Positions 33,625 to 39,508 of a stretch of DNA of 39,508 nucleotides are shown in pieces. This stretch comes from Kineosporia sp. A_224 (GTDB taxonomy: Bacteria; Actinomycetota; Actinomycetes; Actinomycetales; Kineosporiaceae). The DNA lies in NCBI RefSeq assembly GCF_002198655.1, contig NZ_MWLN01000167.1, positions 17,649 to 57,156 on the forward strand, written 5' to 3'. The first letter of the stretch is position 1. Every line of letters begins with the position of its first letter. The notes under the pieces are model-generated. The model searched no databases. It worked only from the letters and a program-made list of their open reading frames with translations, and had not been told where the DNA came from. The position numbers and the translations under genes are program-made.

Positions 33625-34691
33625 ACCCGGGCCGTGACCCGTCGTGCGGCGAGCGCCGTCGCCACCGCGGACGCGGCGGTCCCGGCGCCGTACGGGGTCG
33701 CGTCGGTCGGGGCAGGGTCGAGCCGGGCCAGTGCCTGCGGCAGGTCCGCCGGTTCGGCGAGGACGTTCCAGCCGAGGGCGAGCGTCTCGGTCCACTCCGT
33801 CTCGGTCCGCAGCGTCACGCACGGCGTCCGTAGCAGGAACGCCTCCTTCTGCAGACCGCCGGAGTCGGTGACGACGGCGCGGGCGCCGACGACGGCGGCC
33901 ACGGTCTGCGGATACGGCAGCGGGGGGCTGACCCGGACCCGTCCGCGGTCGAGCGCGATGCCGTGCTCGCGGGCCCGGGCGACGAGCCGCGGGTGGGCGA
34001 GCAGGAGGACCGGCACGGGGAGCCGGGCGAGCGCGTCGCAGACGGCGGCCAGCCGTTGCGGGTCGTCGGTGTTCTCCGCCCGGTGCACCGTCGCGACGAC
34101 GTACCCGGACCCCCGCAGGTCCTCGGGCACCGGCGACGGCCGGTCGGCGACCTGGTCGCGCGTCCGCAGGCAGACGTCGGTCATGACGTCGCCGACGAGC
34201 ACGCTGCGCGCCGACAGCCCTTCGGACGCGAGGTGCGTCATCGCCGCGGCGGTCGGGGCCAGCAGGAGGTCGGCGGCGTGGTCGGTGAGCACCCGGTTGT
34301 GCTCCTCGGGCATCCGGCGGTTGAAGGAGCGCAGGCCGGCCTCGAGGTGCGCCACCGGCAGGTGCAGCTTCACGGCCGCGAGCGCGGCGGCGAGCGTCGA
34401 GTTCGTGTCCCCGTAGACGAGCACCCAGTCCGCGGCGCTGCCGGCGAGCACGGGCTCGAGGGCCGCGAGCATCGCACCGGTCTGGGCGCCGTGCGGCAGC
34501 GAGCCCACTCCGAGATGCACGTCCGGCACCGGGATGGCGAGGTCGTCGAAGAAGACGTCGGACATCGCCGCGTCGTAGTGCTGCCCGGTGTGGACGATGA
34601 CGTGCTCCGCCCCTGCCTCGTCGAGGGCCCGTGCGACCGGTGCGAGCTTGACGAACTGGGGCCGTGCTCCGACCACGCTGACGATCTTCAT
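33621..34691 (-). CDS. wecB: UDP-GlcNAc-type 2-epimerase (WecB/WbpI family)
   Basis: 356 residues, non-hydrolysing C-2 epimerase. Family motifs are MKIVSVVGARPQFVKLAPVARAL, HTGQHYD, VYGDTNST (92-99), HLEAGLRSFNRRMPEEHNRVLTDH (115-138), ATVHRAEN and VTDSGGLQKEAFLL. The active-site stretch reads SFNRRMPEE rather than the YSPFPEE of classic WecB/MnaA. I take this as pointing to the WbpI branch, which epimerises UDP-GlcNAc(3NAc)A to UDP-ManNAc(3NAc)A; WecB activity, giving UDP-ManNAc, remains possible. It is the first gene of the five-gene operon, with a TACGCT -10 box at 34740-34745. ATG 34691 is chosen; an in-frame GTG at 34703 would add four residues. Confidence 0.88.
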   Translation of the reverse strand: MKIVSVVGARPQFVKLAPVARALDEAGAEHVIVHTGQHYDAAMSDVFFDDLAIPVPDVHLGVGSLPHGAQTGAMLAALEPVLAGSAADWVLVYGDTNSTLAAALAAVKLHLPVAHLEAGLRSFNRRMPEEHNRVLTDHAADLLLAPTAAAMTHLASEGLSARSVLVGDVMTDVCLRTRDQVADRPSPVPEDLRGSGYVVATVHRAENTDDPQRLAAVCDALARLPVPVLLLAHPRLVARAREHGIALDRGRVRVSPPLPYPQTVAAVVGARAVVTDSGGLQKEAFLLRTPCVTLRTETEWTETLALGWNVLAEPADLPQALARLDPAPTDATPYGAGTAASAVATALAARRVTARV

Positions 34692-34739
34692 CGGGATGGA
34701 CACCTTCGGGGGTCTTCCGGGGCGCGCCCGGCCGGATCC

Positions 34740-34745
34740 AGCGTA
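34740..34745 (-). promoter_or_regulatory. Candidate -10 box TACGCT of the epimerase/glycosyltransferase operon
   Basis: TACGCT on the minus strand, about 50 bases before the epimerase ATG, giving a short leader. The GTTCCCC repeats lie about 50 bases further upstream. Confidence 0.45.
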
Positions 34746-34793
34746 GGCAGCGCAGGAGGGCCGCCCCGCCGCGGAAGGGTTGCGTCGACAGGT

Positions 34794-34822
34794 GTTCCCC
34801 GGTGCGTCGTCCGCTGTTCCCC
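34794..34822. promoter_or_regulatory. GTTCCCC direct repeats, 22 bp apart, in the divergent promoter region
   Basis: GTTCCCC at 34794-34800 and 34816-34822 are in phase with an 11-bp unit (22 bp apart). GTTCCTG and GTTCATC follow at 34874 and 34880. They lie between the divergent epimerase operon and dehydrogenase gene (34692-34989, 298 bp otherwise empty). They resemble, with one substitution, the GTTCACC pair at 18932-18959. Confidence 0.4.
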
Positions 34823-34906
34823 GGGGAGTCAGGCAGGTCCCCGACGTGTCGGCTGCCATTGCCTGCGGCGTCGGTTCCTGTTCATCTGCGACGGGTCCGC
34901 CCGCAC

Positions 34907-34912
34907 TACGGT
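34907..34912 (+). promoter_or_regulatory. Candidate -10 box TACGGT of the dehydrogenase gene
   Basis: TACGGT about 77 bases before GTG 34990, implying a leader of roughly 70 bases. I see no clear riboswitch fold in the leader. Confidence 0.4.
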
Positions 34913-34989
34913 GACCCACCGTCCGGGCGCGTCGTCCGGGCGCACGCGGATGCCGGGCCCGTACCGGCGCACCGACCCGAAGGGGCCTC

Positions 34990-36282
34990 GTGAGGATCGC
35001 CGTCGTCGCACTCGGCAAGATCGGCCTGCCGCTCGCCGTCCAGTTCGCCACGAAGGGGCACGACGTCGTCGGCGTCGACGTCGACCCGCGGGTCGTCGGC
35101 CTCGTCAACGCCGGCAGCGAGCCGTTCCCGGGCGAGCACGACCTCGCACGGCTGCTCGCGGAGAACGTCGCGGCCGGCCGGCTGCGGGCGACGACGGAGT
35201 ACAAGGACGCCGTCCCCGGCAGCGACGCCGTCGTCCTCGTCGTGCCGCTGTTCGTCGACGAGCGGACGGCGGAACCCGACTTCGGCTGGATGGACGCCGC
35301 GACGGCCTCGCTCGCCGAGTGCCTGACCCCCGGCACGCTCGTCGCCTACGAGACGACGCTGCCCGTCGGGACCACGCGGACCCGCTGGAAGCCCATGCTG
35401 GAGAACGGGTCCGGCCTCGTCGAGGGGCGGGACTTCCACCTCGTGTTCAGCCCGGAGCGGGTGCTCACCGGGCGGGTCTTCGCCGACCTGCGCAAGTACC
35501 CCAAGCTCGTCGGCGGTCTGACCGCCGAGGGCGCTGCCCGGGCCACGGCGTTCTACGAGGCGGTGCTCGACTTCGACCCGCGCCCGGACCTCGCCCGCGG
35601 CAACGGCGTGTGGGACCTCGGCAGCGCCGAGGCGGCCGAGATGGCCAAGCTCGCCGAGACGACGTACCGGGACGTGAACATCGGGCTCGCCAACCAGTTC
35701 GCCCGCTTCGCGGGCGCCCACGGCATCGACGTCATGCAGGTCGTCGAGGCGAGCAACAGTCAGCCGTACAGCCACATCCACACCCCCGGCATCGCGGTCG
35801 GCGGCCACTGCATCCCGGTCTACCCGCGCCTGTACCTGTGGAACGACCCGGACGCGACCGTCGTCCGGGCCGCCCGGAGGGCCAACGCCGAGATGCCCGA
35901 CCACGCGGTCGACCTGCTCGAGGCGGCGCACGGGGACCTCGCCGGGCAGCGGGTGGCCGTCCTCGGCGCGGCCTACCGCGGCGGCGTCAAGGAGACGGCG
36001 TTCTCCGGCGTCTTCCCGACGGTCGAGGCGCTCGCCGGCCGCGGCGCCGAGCCGGTCGTCCACGACCCGCTCTACACCGACGACGAGCTGGAGCGGCTGG
36101 GGCTCACGCCCTACGCGCTCGGCACCCCCGTCGACGCGGCCGTGGTCCAGGCCGACCACGCCGGGTACCGGGCGCTGACCCCCGCGGACCTGCCCGGCGT
36201 CCGGACCCTCGTCGACGGCCGCCGGGTCACCGACCCCGCGCTGTGGGCCGGGGTCACGCGGCGCGTCATCGGCGCCCCCTGA
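34990..36282 (+). CDS. UDP-N-acetyl-hexosamine 6-dehydrogenase (WbpA/WecC family)
   Basis: 430 residues; oxidises C-6 of a UDP-HexNAc in two NAD+-dependent steps to the uronic acid. It has Rossmann MRIAVVALGKIGLPLAVQFATKGH, YETTLPVGTT, SPERVLTGR, catalytic-type K220 in AEMAKLAETTYRDVNIGLANQ, and nucleophile C274 in GGHCIPVYP; the C-terminal UDP-binding domain begins near GQRVAVLGAAYRGGVKETAFS. The GGHCIPV form suits UDP-HexNAc enzymes rather than UDP-glucose dehydrogenase (GGxCFPKD). With the other enzymes here it is probably the first step, UDP-GlcNAc to UDP-GlcNAcA. GTG 34990 has AAGGGG just upstream. It is convergent with the acetyltransferase gene. Confidence 0.9.
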   Translation: MRIAVVALGKIGLPLAVQFATKGHDVVGVDVDPRVVGLVNAGSEPFPGEHDLARLLAENVAAGRLRATTEYKDAVPGSDAVVLVVPLFVDERTAEPDFGWMDAATASLAECLTPGTLVAYETTLPVGTTRTRWKPMLENGSGLVEGRDFHLVFSPERVLTGRVFADLRKYPKLVGGLTAEGAARATAFYEAVLDFDPRPDLARGNGVWDLGSAEAAEMAKLAETTYRDVNIGLANQFARFAGAHGIDVMQVVEASNSQPYSHIHTPGIAVGGHCIPVYPRLYLWNDPDATVVRAARRANAEMPDHAVDLLEAAHGDLAGQRVAVLGAAYRGGVKETAFSGVFPTVEALAGRGAEPVVHDPLYTDDELERLGLTPYALGTPVDAAVVQADHAGYRALTPADLPGVRTLVDGRRVTDPALWAGVTRRVIGAP

Positions 36283-36319
36283 CCCCGCGGGCCCGCGGCC
36301 GGCCGGCCGGCGCGGTCAG
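36279..36319. terminator. Bidirectional terminator between dehydrogenase and acetyltransferase
   Basis: The outer arms CTGACC (36279-36284) and GGTCAG (36314-36319) flank the perfect palindrome CCGCGGGCCCGCGG and a GGCCGGCCGGCC run. The structure spans exactly the gap between two convergent stop codons. Confidence 0.5.
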
Positions 36320-36942
36320 CCTTCGACGCGCGTGACCCCGTCCGGGCCCTCGACGTAGCACTCGCCCGTCTGCGGGCAGACCCAGCGCTGCCCGCCGTCC
36401 GTCGTGCCGCTCGCAACGAGCCGGACGCCGGCCCGGCCGACCCAGCCGATCCGGCGCGCGGGCACGCCCACGACGAGCGCGTGGTCCGGGACGTCGTCGA
36501 CGACCACCGCGCCCGCCGCGACGAGCGCCCAGCGGCCGACCGTCACCGGGGCGACGCAGACGGCACGGGCGCCGATCGACGCGCCCTCGCGCACCGTCAC
36601 CCCGACGACGTCCCAGTCGGACGCCGACTTGAGGTCGCCGTCCGGGGTCACCGCCCGCGGGTTGTGGTCGTTCGTGAAGACGACCGCGGGGCCGACGAAG
36701 ACGCCGTCCTCGAGGACGGCCGGCTCGTAGACGAGCGCGTAGTTCTGGATCTTGCAGCGGGACCCCACCCGGACACCTGTGCCGACGTACACACCTCGCC
36801 CGACGACGACGTCCTCGCCGAGGACGGCGTCCTCGCGGACCTGCGCCAGGTGCCACACGGAGGTGCCGTCCCCGACCCTGGCGGAAGGATGGACCTCCGC
36901 CGAGGGGTGGATCCGGGTGCGGGTGGTCGCGGCGGTCGTCAT
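36316..36942 (-). CDS. WbpD-like UDP-sugar 3-N-acetyltransferase (left-handed beta-helix)
   Basis: 208 residues. A run of hexapeptide repeats (IHPSAEVHPSARVGDGTSVWHLAQVREDAVLGEDVVV...) makes a left-handed beta-helix; FTNDHNPRAV carries the likely catalytic His. It is expected to acetylate the 3-amino group of UDP-GlcNAc3NA with acetyl-CoA, the WbpD/WlbB step. The tail after residue ~165 holds WVCPQTGECYVEGPDGV, a short Cys-pair extension. ATG 36942 follows GAGGAAGAAGGA. A 14-bp tandem duplication that includes this purine-rich segment lies at 36951-36978. It is transcribed alone, toward the dehydrogenase gene. Confidence 0.87.
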   Translation of the reverse strand: MTTAATTRTRIHPSAEVHPSARVGDGTSVWHLAQVREDAVLGEDVVVGRGVYVGTGVRVGSRCKIQNYALVYEPAVLEDGVFVGPAVVFTNDHNPRAVTPDGDLKSASDWDVVGVTVREGASIGARAVCVAPVTVGRWALVAAGAVVVDDVPDHALVVGVPARRIGWVGRAGVRLVASGTTDGGQRWVCPQTGECYVEGPDGVTRVEG

Positions 36943-36950
36943 GCGTCCTT

Positions 36951-36978
36951 CTTCCTCGGGCTTGCTTCCTCGGGCTTG
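36951..36978. repeat. Perfect 14-bp tandem duplication before the acetyltransferase start
   Basis: CTTCCTCGGGCTTG occurs twice head to tail (36951-36964 and 36965-36978). On the minus strand this doubles the purine-rich GAGGAAG that feeds into the ribosome-binding region of the gene at 36316-36942. Confidence 0.75.
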
Positions 36979-37069
36979 CGCGAACGTCCACGGGCAGGTC
37001 GGACCGCTCATGACAGCGGGACGCCCCGACCACGTGGCGTGCTGTGTCCGGCGCCACGCCGTCGTCCTG

Positions 37070-37120
37070 GTGAACGTTCGCTGAACGCCCTGACGACGGT
37101 GAACGGCGCGTGCCTAGACT
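37070..37120 (+). promoter_or_regulatory. TGAACG direct repeats with -10 box TAGACT
   Basis: GTGAACG at 37070, CTGAACG at 37081 (11 bp on) and GTGAACG at 37099, then 9 bases to TAGACT (37115-37120). This would serve the small gene at 37160. Read on the other strand, the repeats (CGTTCAC) face the acetyltransferase gene, so one site could serve both. CGTGGCG and CGCCACG (37033-37039, 37052-37058) form an inverted repeat alongside. Confidence 0.5.
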
Positions 37121-37159
37121 GCAAACGGTTCCATGTCACAGCCGCCCGGAGGTCGCACC

Positions 37160-37420
37160 ATGGACGTCGACCAGGAGATCCGCCGTCTCTCGGCCACCCT
37201 CGCGGTGCGCCACCCGCTCTTCGCACCGCAGACGGTCGAGCGTCTCGTCGCGCGGCTGTTCGAGGGCTACGCGGACGCCAGGGTACGGACGTACCTGCCC
37301 GTCCTCGTCGAGCGGGCCGCGGACGCCCAGTTGCGTGACCTCGACCGCGACTACGCCGGCGAGCGCTCCCCGCACGCGGTCTCGCTGCGCGGAGCCGACG
37401 AGGCCGCGCTCAGCGCCTGA
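37160..37420 (+). CDS. Small three-helix-bundle domain protein
   Basis: 86 residues. DVDQEIRRLSATLAVRHPLFAPQTVERLVARLFEGYADARVRTYLPVLVERAADAQLRDL resembles the three-helix-bundle dimerisation domain found N-terminal to actinobacterial ArsC-like (low-molecular-weight phosphatase) proteins and also as a free-standing protein. No catalytic residues are present, so a binding or dimerisation role is likely. ATG 37160 has GGAGG 7 bases upstream and is preferred over ATG 37133. The promoter has TGAACG repeats and TAGACT. The assignment comes from recalled pattern only. Confidence 0.7.
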   Translation: MDVDQEIRRLSATLAVRHPLFAPQTVERLVARLFEGYADARVRTYLPVLVERAADAQLRDLDRDYAGERSPHAVSLRGADEAALSA

Positions 37421-37440
37421 GGCCCGGTGCGCCGCCCTCC

Positions 37441-37484
37441 CGATGAACGGTCGGCGACGTGGCGATGAAACCGCGATGCACGCC
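37441..37484 (+). repeat. 11-bp tandem repeat, CGATGAACG-like, upstream of the HD gene
   Basis: Four successive 11-bp units start at 37441 (CGATGAACGGT), 37452 (CGGCGACGTGG, the poorest), 37463 (CGATGAAACCG) and 37474 (CGATGCACGCC). Consecutive helical-phase repeats suggest a cooperatively bound regulator. The region ends about 26 bases before a possible -10 box TACGAG (37510-37515). Confidence 0.55.
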
Positions 37485-37522
37485 TCGCGGTCGGGTTCCG
37501 CCCGATCGGTACGAGCGTGACG

Positions 37523-38503
37523 ATGGGGACGGGGACGCCGCCGACGGCGGTCCCGGGGCGAGCGGAGGACCACCCGGTGGGCGTGCGGCGCAGGTCGTGG
37601 AGCGGTGTCACGGGGTCGCGACCCGGTGAGCCGGTCGAGATCTCGGCCTTCGTCCGGGCGCTGCCGGACGTCGTCGCCGCCGAGCGGCTCGCGGCGGTCC
37701 TCCTCGTCGGCTCCCCGGAACGGCTGCGCCACCTGCGGACCGCGGCGGCCGTCGCGCTGACCGCCTCCGAGACCGTGGCCCCGGACCGGCTCGAGATCCT
37801 GCTCAGCGCGACCGTCCTGCACGACATCGGGTACGCCGAGGTGGTCCGCAGCACCGGCTTCCACCCCCTGGACGGCGCGGAGTGGCTGCGTGCGCACGGC
37901 GCACCGGCCGACGTCGCCGGGGTGGTCGCCCACCACTCCGAGGCGGCCCTGCTGCCCGGCGCCGACGCCTACCTGGCCCGGCTCGGCCGCCTGCCCCACC
38001 CCGAGCCGACGCTCTCCGACGTCGTCACGTACGCCGACCAGACGACGACGCCCGACGGCCGCCGGACGGCGCTGCTCGACCGCCTGCGCGAGCGGCGCCT
38101 GCGGCGGCCCGCCACCGGTCCGGCCGCCTGCGAGGCGCAGCGCCGGCGTGCGGAACGCCTCGTGCACGCGGTCACCCGGGTCACCGCCCGGCTCGACCGG
38201 ATCGGTGCCGCCGACGTGTCGCTGCACGCCGTCGACCCGTACCTGGCGCCCAGCCGGCCGCTGCCGGGCGACGACATCGTGGCGCAGGTCCTCGAGGCGG
38301 TCCCGCTGCTCGGTGCCGCCGACGGGCTGGACCGCGACGAGCGGGTCGGCGCCGCCGTCCACGCCGCCCGGCTGCTGCTCGCCGCCGACTGCGACCCGGC
38401 GTGGGACGACGTGCTCGCCACGGCCTGCCGGCTGCTCGGCCGGGACGCGCCGCCCGTCCCCGGGTCCCTCGCCGAGCCACCCCGGGTTACGCTCCGCCGG
38501 TGA
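37523..38503 (+). CDS. HD-domain protein (putative metal-dependent phosphohydrolase)
   Basis: 326 residues from ATG 37523, which lies 7 bases after TACGAG and may be leaderless; GTG 37517 is the alternative. An HD-type metal centre is visible: H70 (LRHLRTAAAVA), H100-D101 (SATVLHDIGYAEVV), H137/H138 (GVVAHHSEAALL) and D172 (TYADQTTT). The ~90 N-terminal and ~95 C-terminal residues match nothing I know; the C-terminal part looks helical. HD proteins hydrolyse phosphate esters of nucleotides, including second messengers, but no GYP or GGDEF motif is present here. The stop overlaps the LLM gene start (GTGA). Confidence 0.72.
   Translation: MGTGTPPTAVPGRAEDHPVGVRRRSWSGVTGSRPGEPVEISAFVRALPDVVAAERLAAVLLVGSPERLRHLRTAAAVALTASETVAPDRLEILLSATVLHDIGYAEVVRSTGFHPLDGAEWLRAHGAPADVAGVVAHHSEAALLPGADAYLARLGRLPHPEPTLSDVVTYADQTTTPDGRRTALLDRLRERRLRRPATGPAACEAQRRRAERLVHAVTRVTARLDRIGAADVSLHAVDPYLAPSRPLPGDDIVAQVLEAVPLLGAADGLDRDERVGAAVHAARLLLAADCDPAWDDVLATACRLLGRDAPPVPGSLAEPPRVTLRR
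38488..38493 (+). promoter_or_regulatory. Candidate -10 box TACGCT inside the end of the HD gene
   Basis: TACGCT with 6 bases to GTG 38500, the spacing seen at four other probable leaderless starts. It may give the LLM gene its own promoter besides read-through. Confidence 0.35.
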
Positions 38504-39435
38504 GCCTTCGACTCGGGTACCAGATCCCCAACTTCTCCTACGGGACGGGCGTCGACGCCCTCTTCCCCACGGTCGTCGCCCAGGCCCGGGAGGCCGAGGC
38601 GTCGGGATTCGACACCGTCCTCGTGATGGACCACTTCTACCAGCTGCCCGGGATCGGGACGCCGGACCAGCCGATGCTCGAGTGCTACACGGCGCTCGGC
38701 GCACTCGCGGGTGCGACGTCGACGATCCAGCTCTCCTCGCTCGTCACGGGCAACACGTACCGCAACCCCGCGGTCCTCGCGAAGACCGTGACGACGCTCG
38801 ACGTCGTCTCGGGCGGCCGCGCGGTCCTCGGGATCGGGGCCGGCTGGTTCGAGCGCGAGCACCTCGACTACGGCATCGAGTTCGGCACCTTCAGCGACCG
38901 GTTCGTGCGTCTCGAGGAGGCGCTGAACATCATCACGCCGATGCTGCGCGGGGAGAACCCCACGTACGACGGCCGGTGGTACCACGTGCAGAACGCGATG
39001 AACGAGCCGCGGCTGCGCCCGAGCATCCCCGTCATGCTCGGCGGCTCGGGCGAGCAGAAGACGTTCCGGCTGGCCGCGTTGTTCGCCGACCACATGAACA
39101 TCATCTGCGACAAGCAGGACATCCCCCGCAAGCTCGCCGCGCTCGCGCAGCGCTGCGAGGAGGCGGGCCGCGACCCGGGCTCGATCGAGACCAGCTATCT
39201 CGGGTTCGTCTTCATCGCCGAGAACGCGGCGCAGGCCGAGGGCTTCCTCGCCCAGGTGCCGCCGGAGCGCCGCGCGCGGATCTTCGCCGGGACGGCGGAG
39301 CAGGTCGCCGACCAGCTGAAGACCGACGTCATCGACGCCGGCATCGGCGGGCTCACGGTGAACATGGTCGTCAACGGCCACGTCCCGGGGGTCGTGACCC
39401 TCGCCGGCGAGACGCTGCGTCCGCTCGTGGGCTAG
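38500..39435 (+). CDS. LLM-class (luciferase-like) F420-dependent oxidoreductase
   Basis: 311 residues of the bacterial luciferase/F420 TIM-barrel superfamily. It starts VSLRLGYQIPNFSYGTGVDALFPTVVAQAREAEASGFDTVLVMDHFYQLPG, with VTGNTYRNPAVLAKTVTTLDVVSGGRAVLGIGAGWFEREHLDYGIEF, ERFxR-like DRFVRLEEAL and PVMLGGSGEQKTFRLAALFADHMNI, all typical of the F420-dependent TIGR03560-like branch. It probably reduces or oxidises a small organic molecule with F420; the substrate is unknown. GTG 38500 overlaps the previous stop (GTGA). Sequence that may be an IS end begins right after its TAG. Confidence 0.9.
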   Translation: MSLRLGYQIPNFSYGTGVDALFPTVVAQAREAEASGFDTVLVMDHFYQLPGIGTPDQPMLECYTALGALAGATSTIQLSSLVTGNTYRNPAVLAKTVTTLDVVSGGRAVLGIGAGWFEREHLDYGIEFGTFSDRFVRLEEALNIITPMLRGENPTYDGRWYHVQNAMNEPRLRPSIPVMLGGSGEQKTFRLAALFADHMNIICDKQDIPRKLAALAQRCEEAGRDPGSIETSYLGFVFIAENAAQAEGFLAQVPPERRARIFAGTAEQVADQLKTDVIDAGIGGLTVNMVVNGHVPGVVTLAGETLRPLVG

Positions 39436-39508
39436 GAGACTGCTGAACAAAACGCCGACCGGGGTCCGTCGCTGACCTTGGTCGGTGGGTCAGGCTGGGC
39501 TCGTGCAG
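39436..39508. mobile_element. Possible terminal inverted repeat of an insertion sequence, cut by the window end
   Basis: Immediately after the TAG stop, GAGACTGCTGAACAAAACG opens a stretch that is less GC-rich than the genes before it. The form GAGACTGYTGAAnAAA resembles the outer end of some transposable elements. No transposase is visible because the window stops 70 bases later, so this is a weak call. Confidence 0.3.

Noticed and set aside
1-39508. Search for tRNA, rRNA, CRISPR arrays and phage genes
   Set aside because: No cloverleaf with TTCGA-type T-loop and CCA context, no ribosomal RNA cores, no regularly spaced 25-40 bp repeats and no phage structural genes were seen.

Overview
This is a very GC-rich window whose codons mostly end in G or C. 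GTG starts, 4-base ATGA/GTGA gene overlaps and probable leaderless transcripts are common. BldC, a DUF2510 protein, an F420-type LLM oxidoreductase, NarL-type two-component/ABC modules and the TANNNT -10 boxes all point to an actinobacterium. I cannot place it to genus; a Micrococcales-like or Kineosporiales-like lineage is a guess. I see no rRNA, tRNA or CRISPR. A possible insertion-sequence end lies in the last 70 bases.

Layout. (1) 1-9360: the end of an ABC exporter (ATPase, permease); a secreted beta-propeller/FG-GAP protein broken by one missing base; an ABM monooxygenase; a sirtuin; and a complete two-component/ABC-2 export module (kinase, LuxR-type regulator, ATPase, NatB-like permease) with two striking palindromes. 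(2) 9360-12410: a 1016-residue secreted repeat protein with less GC-biased codons than its neighbours. (3) 12715-18848: SPOUT RNA methyltransferase, beta-carbonic anhydrase, a LOV blue-light photoreceptor fused to GAF and SpoIIE/PP2C phosphatase domains, BldC in an unusually AT-rich control region, an MFS exporter, a DUF2510 membrane protein and a FlK-like hotdog thioesterase.

(4) 19030-36942: a surface-glycan locus. One plus-strand run holds two glycosyltransferases, the Wzm/Wzt-type ABC polysaccharide exporter, another glycosyltransferase, a DegT aminotransferase and a Gfo/Idh/MocA oxidoreductase. A converging five-gene minus-strand operon holds a UDP-GlcNAc-type 2-epimerase, a 1032-residue double glycosyltransferase, a 184-residue orphan and two more glycosyltransferases. 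A nucleotide-sugar dehydrogenase and a left-handed beta-helix acetyltransferase follow. Together the sugar enzymes form a full set for the Wbp/Wlb route from UDP-GlcNAc to UDP-2,3-diacetamido-2,3-dideoxymannuronic acid (dehydrogenase A, oxidoreductase B, transaminase E, acetyltransferase D, epimerase I). The likely product is an acidic, ABC-exported, teichuronic-acid-like cell-envelope polymer. Several control regions of this locus carry GTTCACC/GTGAACG direct repeats at about 11-bp phase, reminiscent of actinobacterial PhoP boxes.

(5) 37160-39508: a small three-helix-bundle protein, an HD-domain protein preceded by an 11-bp tandem repeat, an LLM-class oxidoreductase and the window end.

Most interesting leads: the five-enzyme diacetamido-uronic acid set with ABC export; a helical domain (HR[TS]LH-x3-T-x-SPL) shared by two glycosyltransferases that I do not recognise; the LOV-SpoIIE photoreceptor next to bldC; and the repeat-rich control regions.
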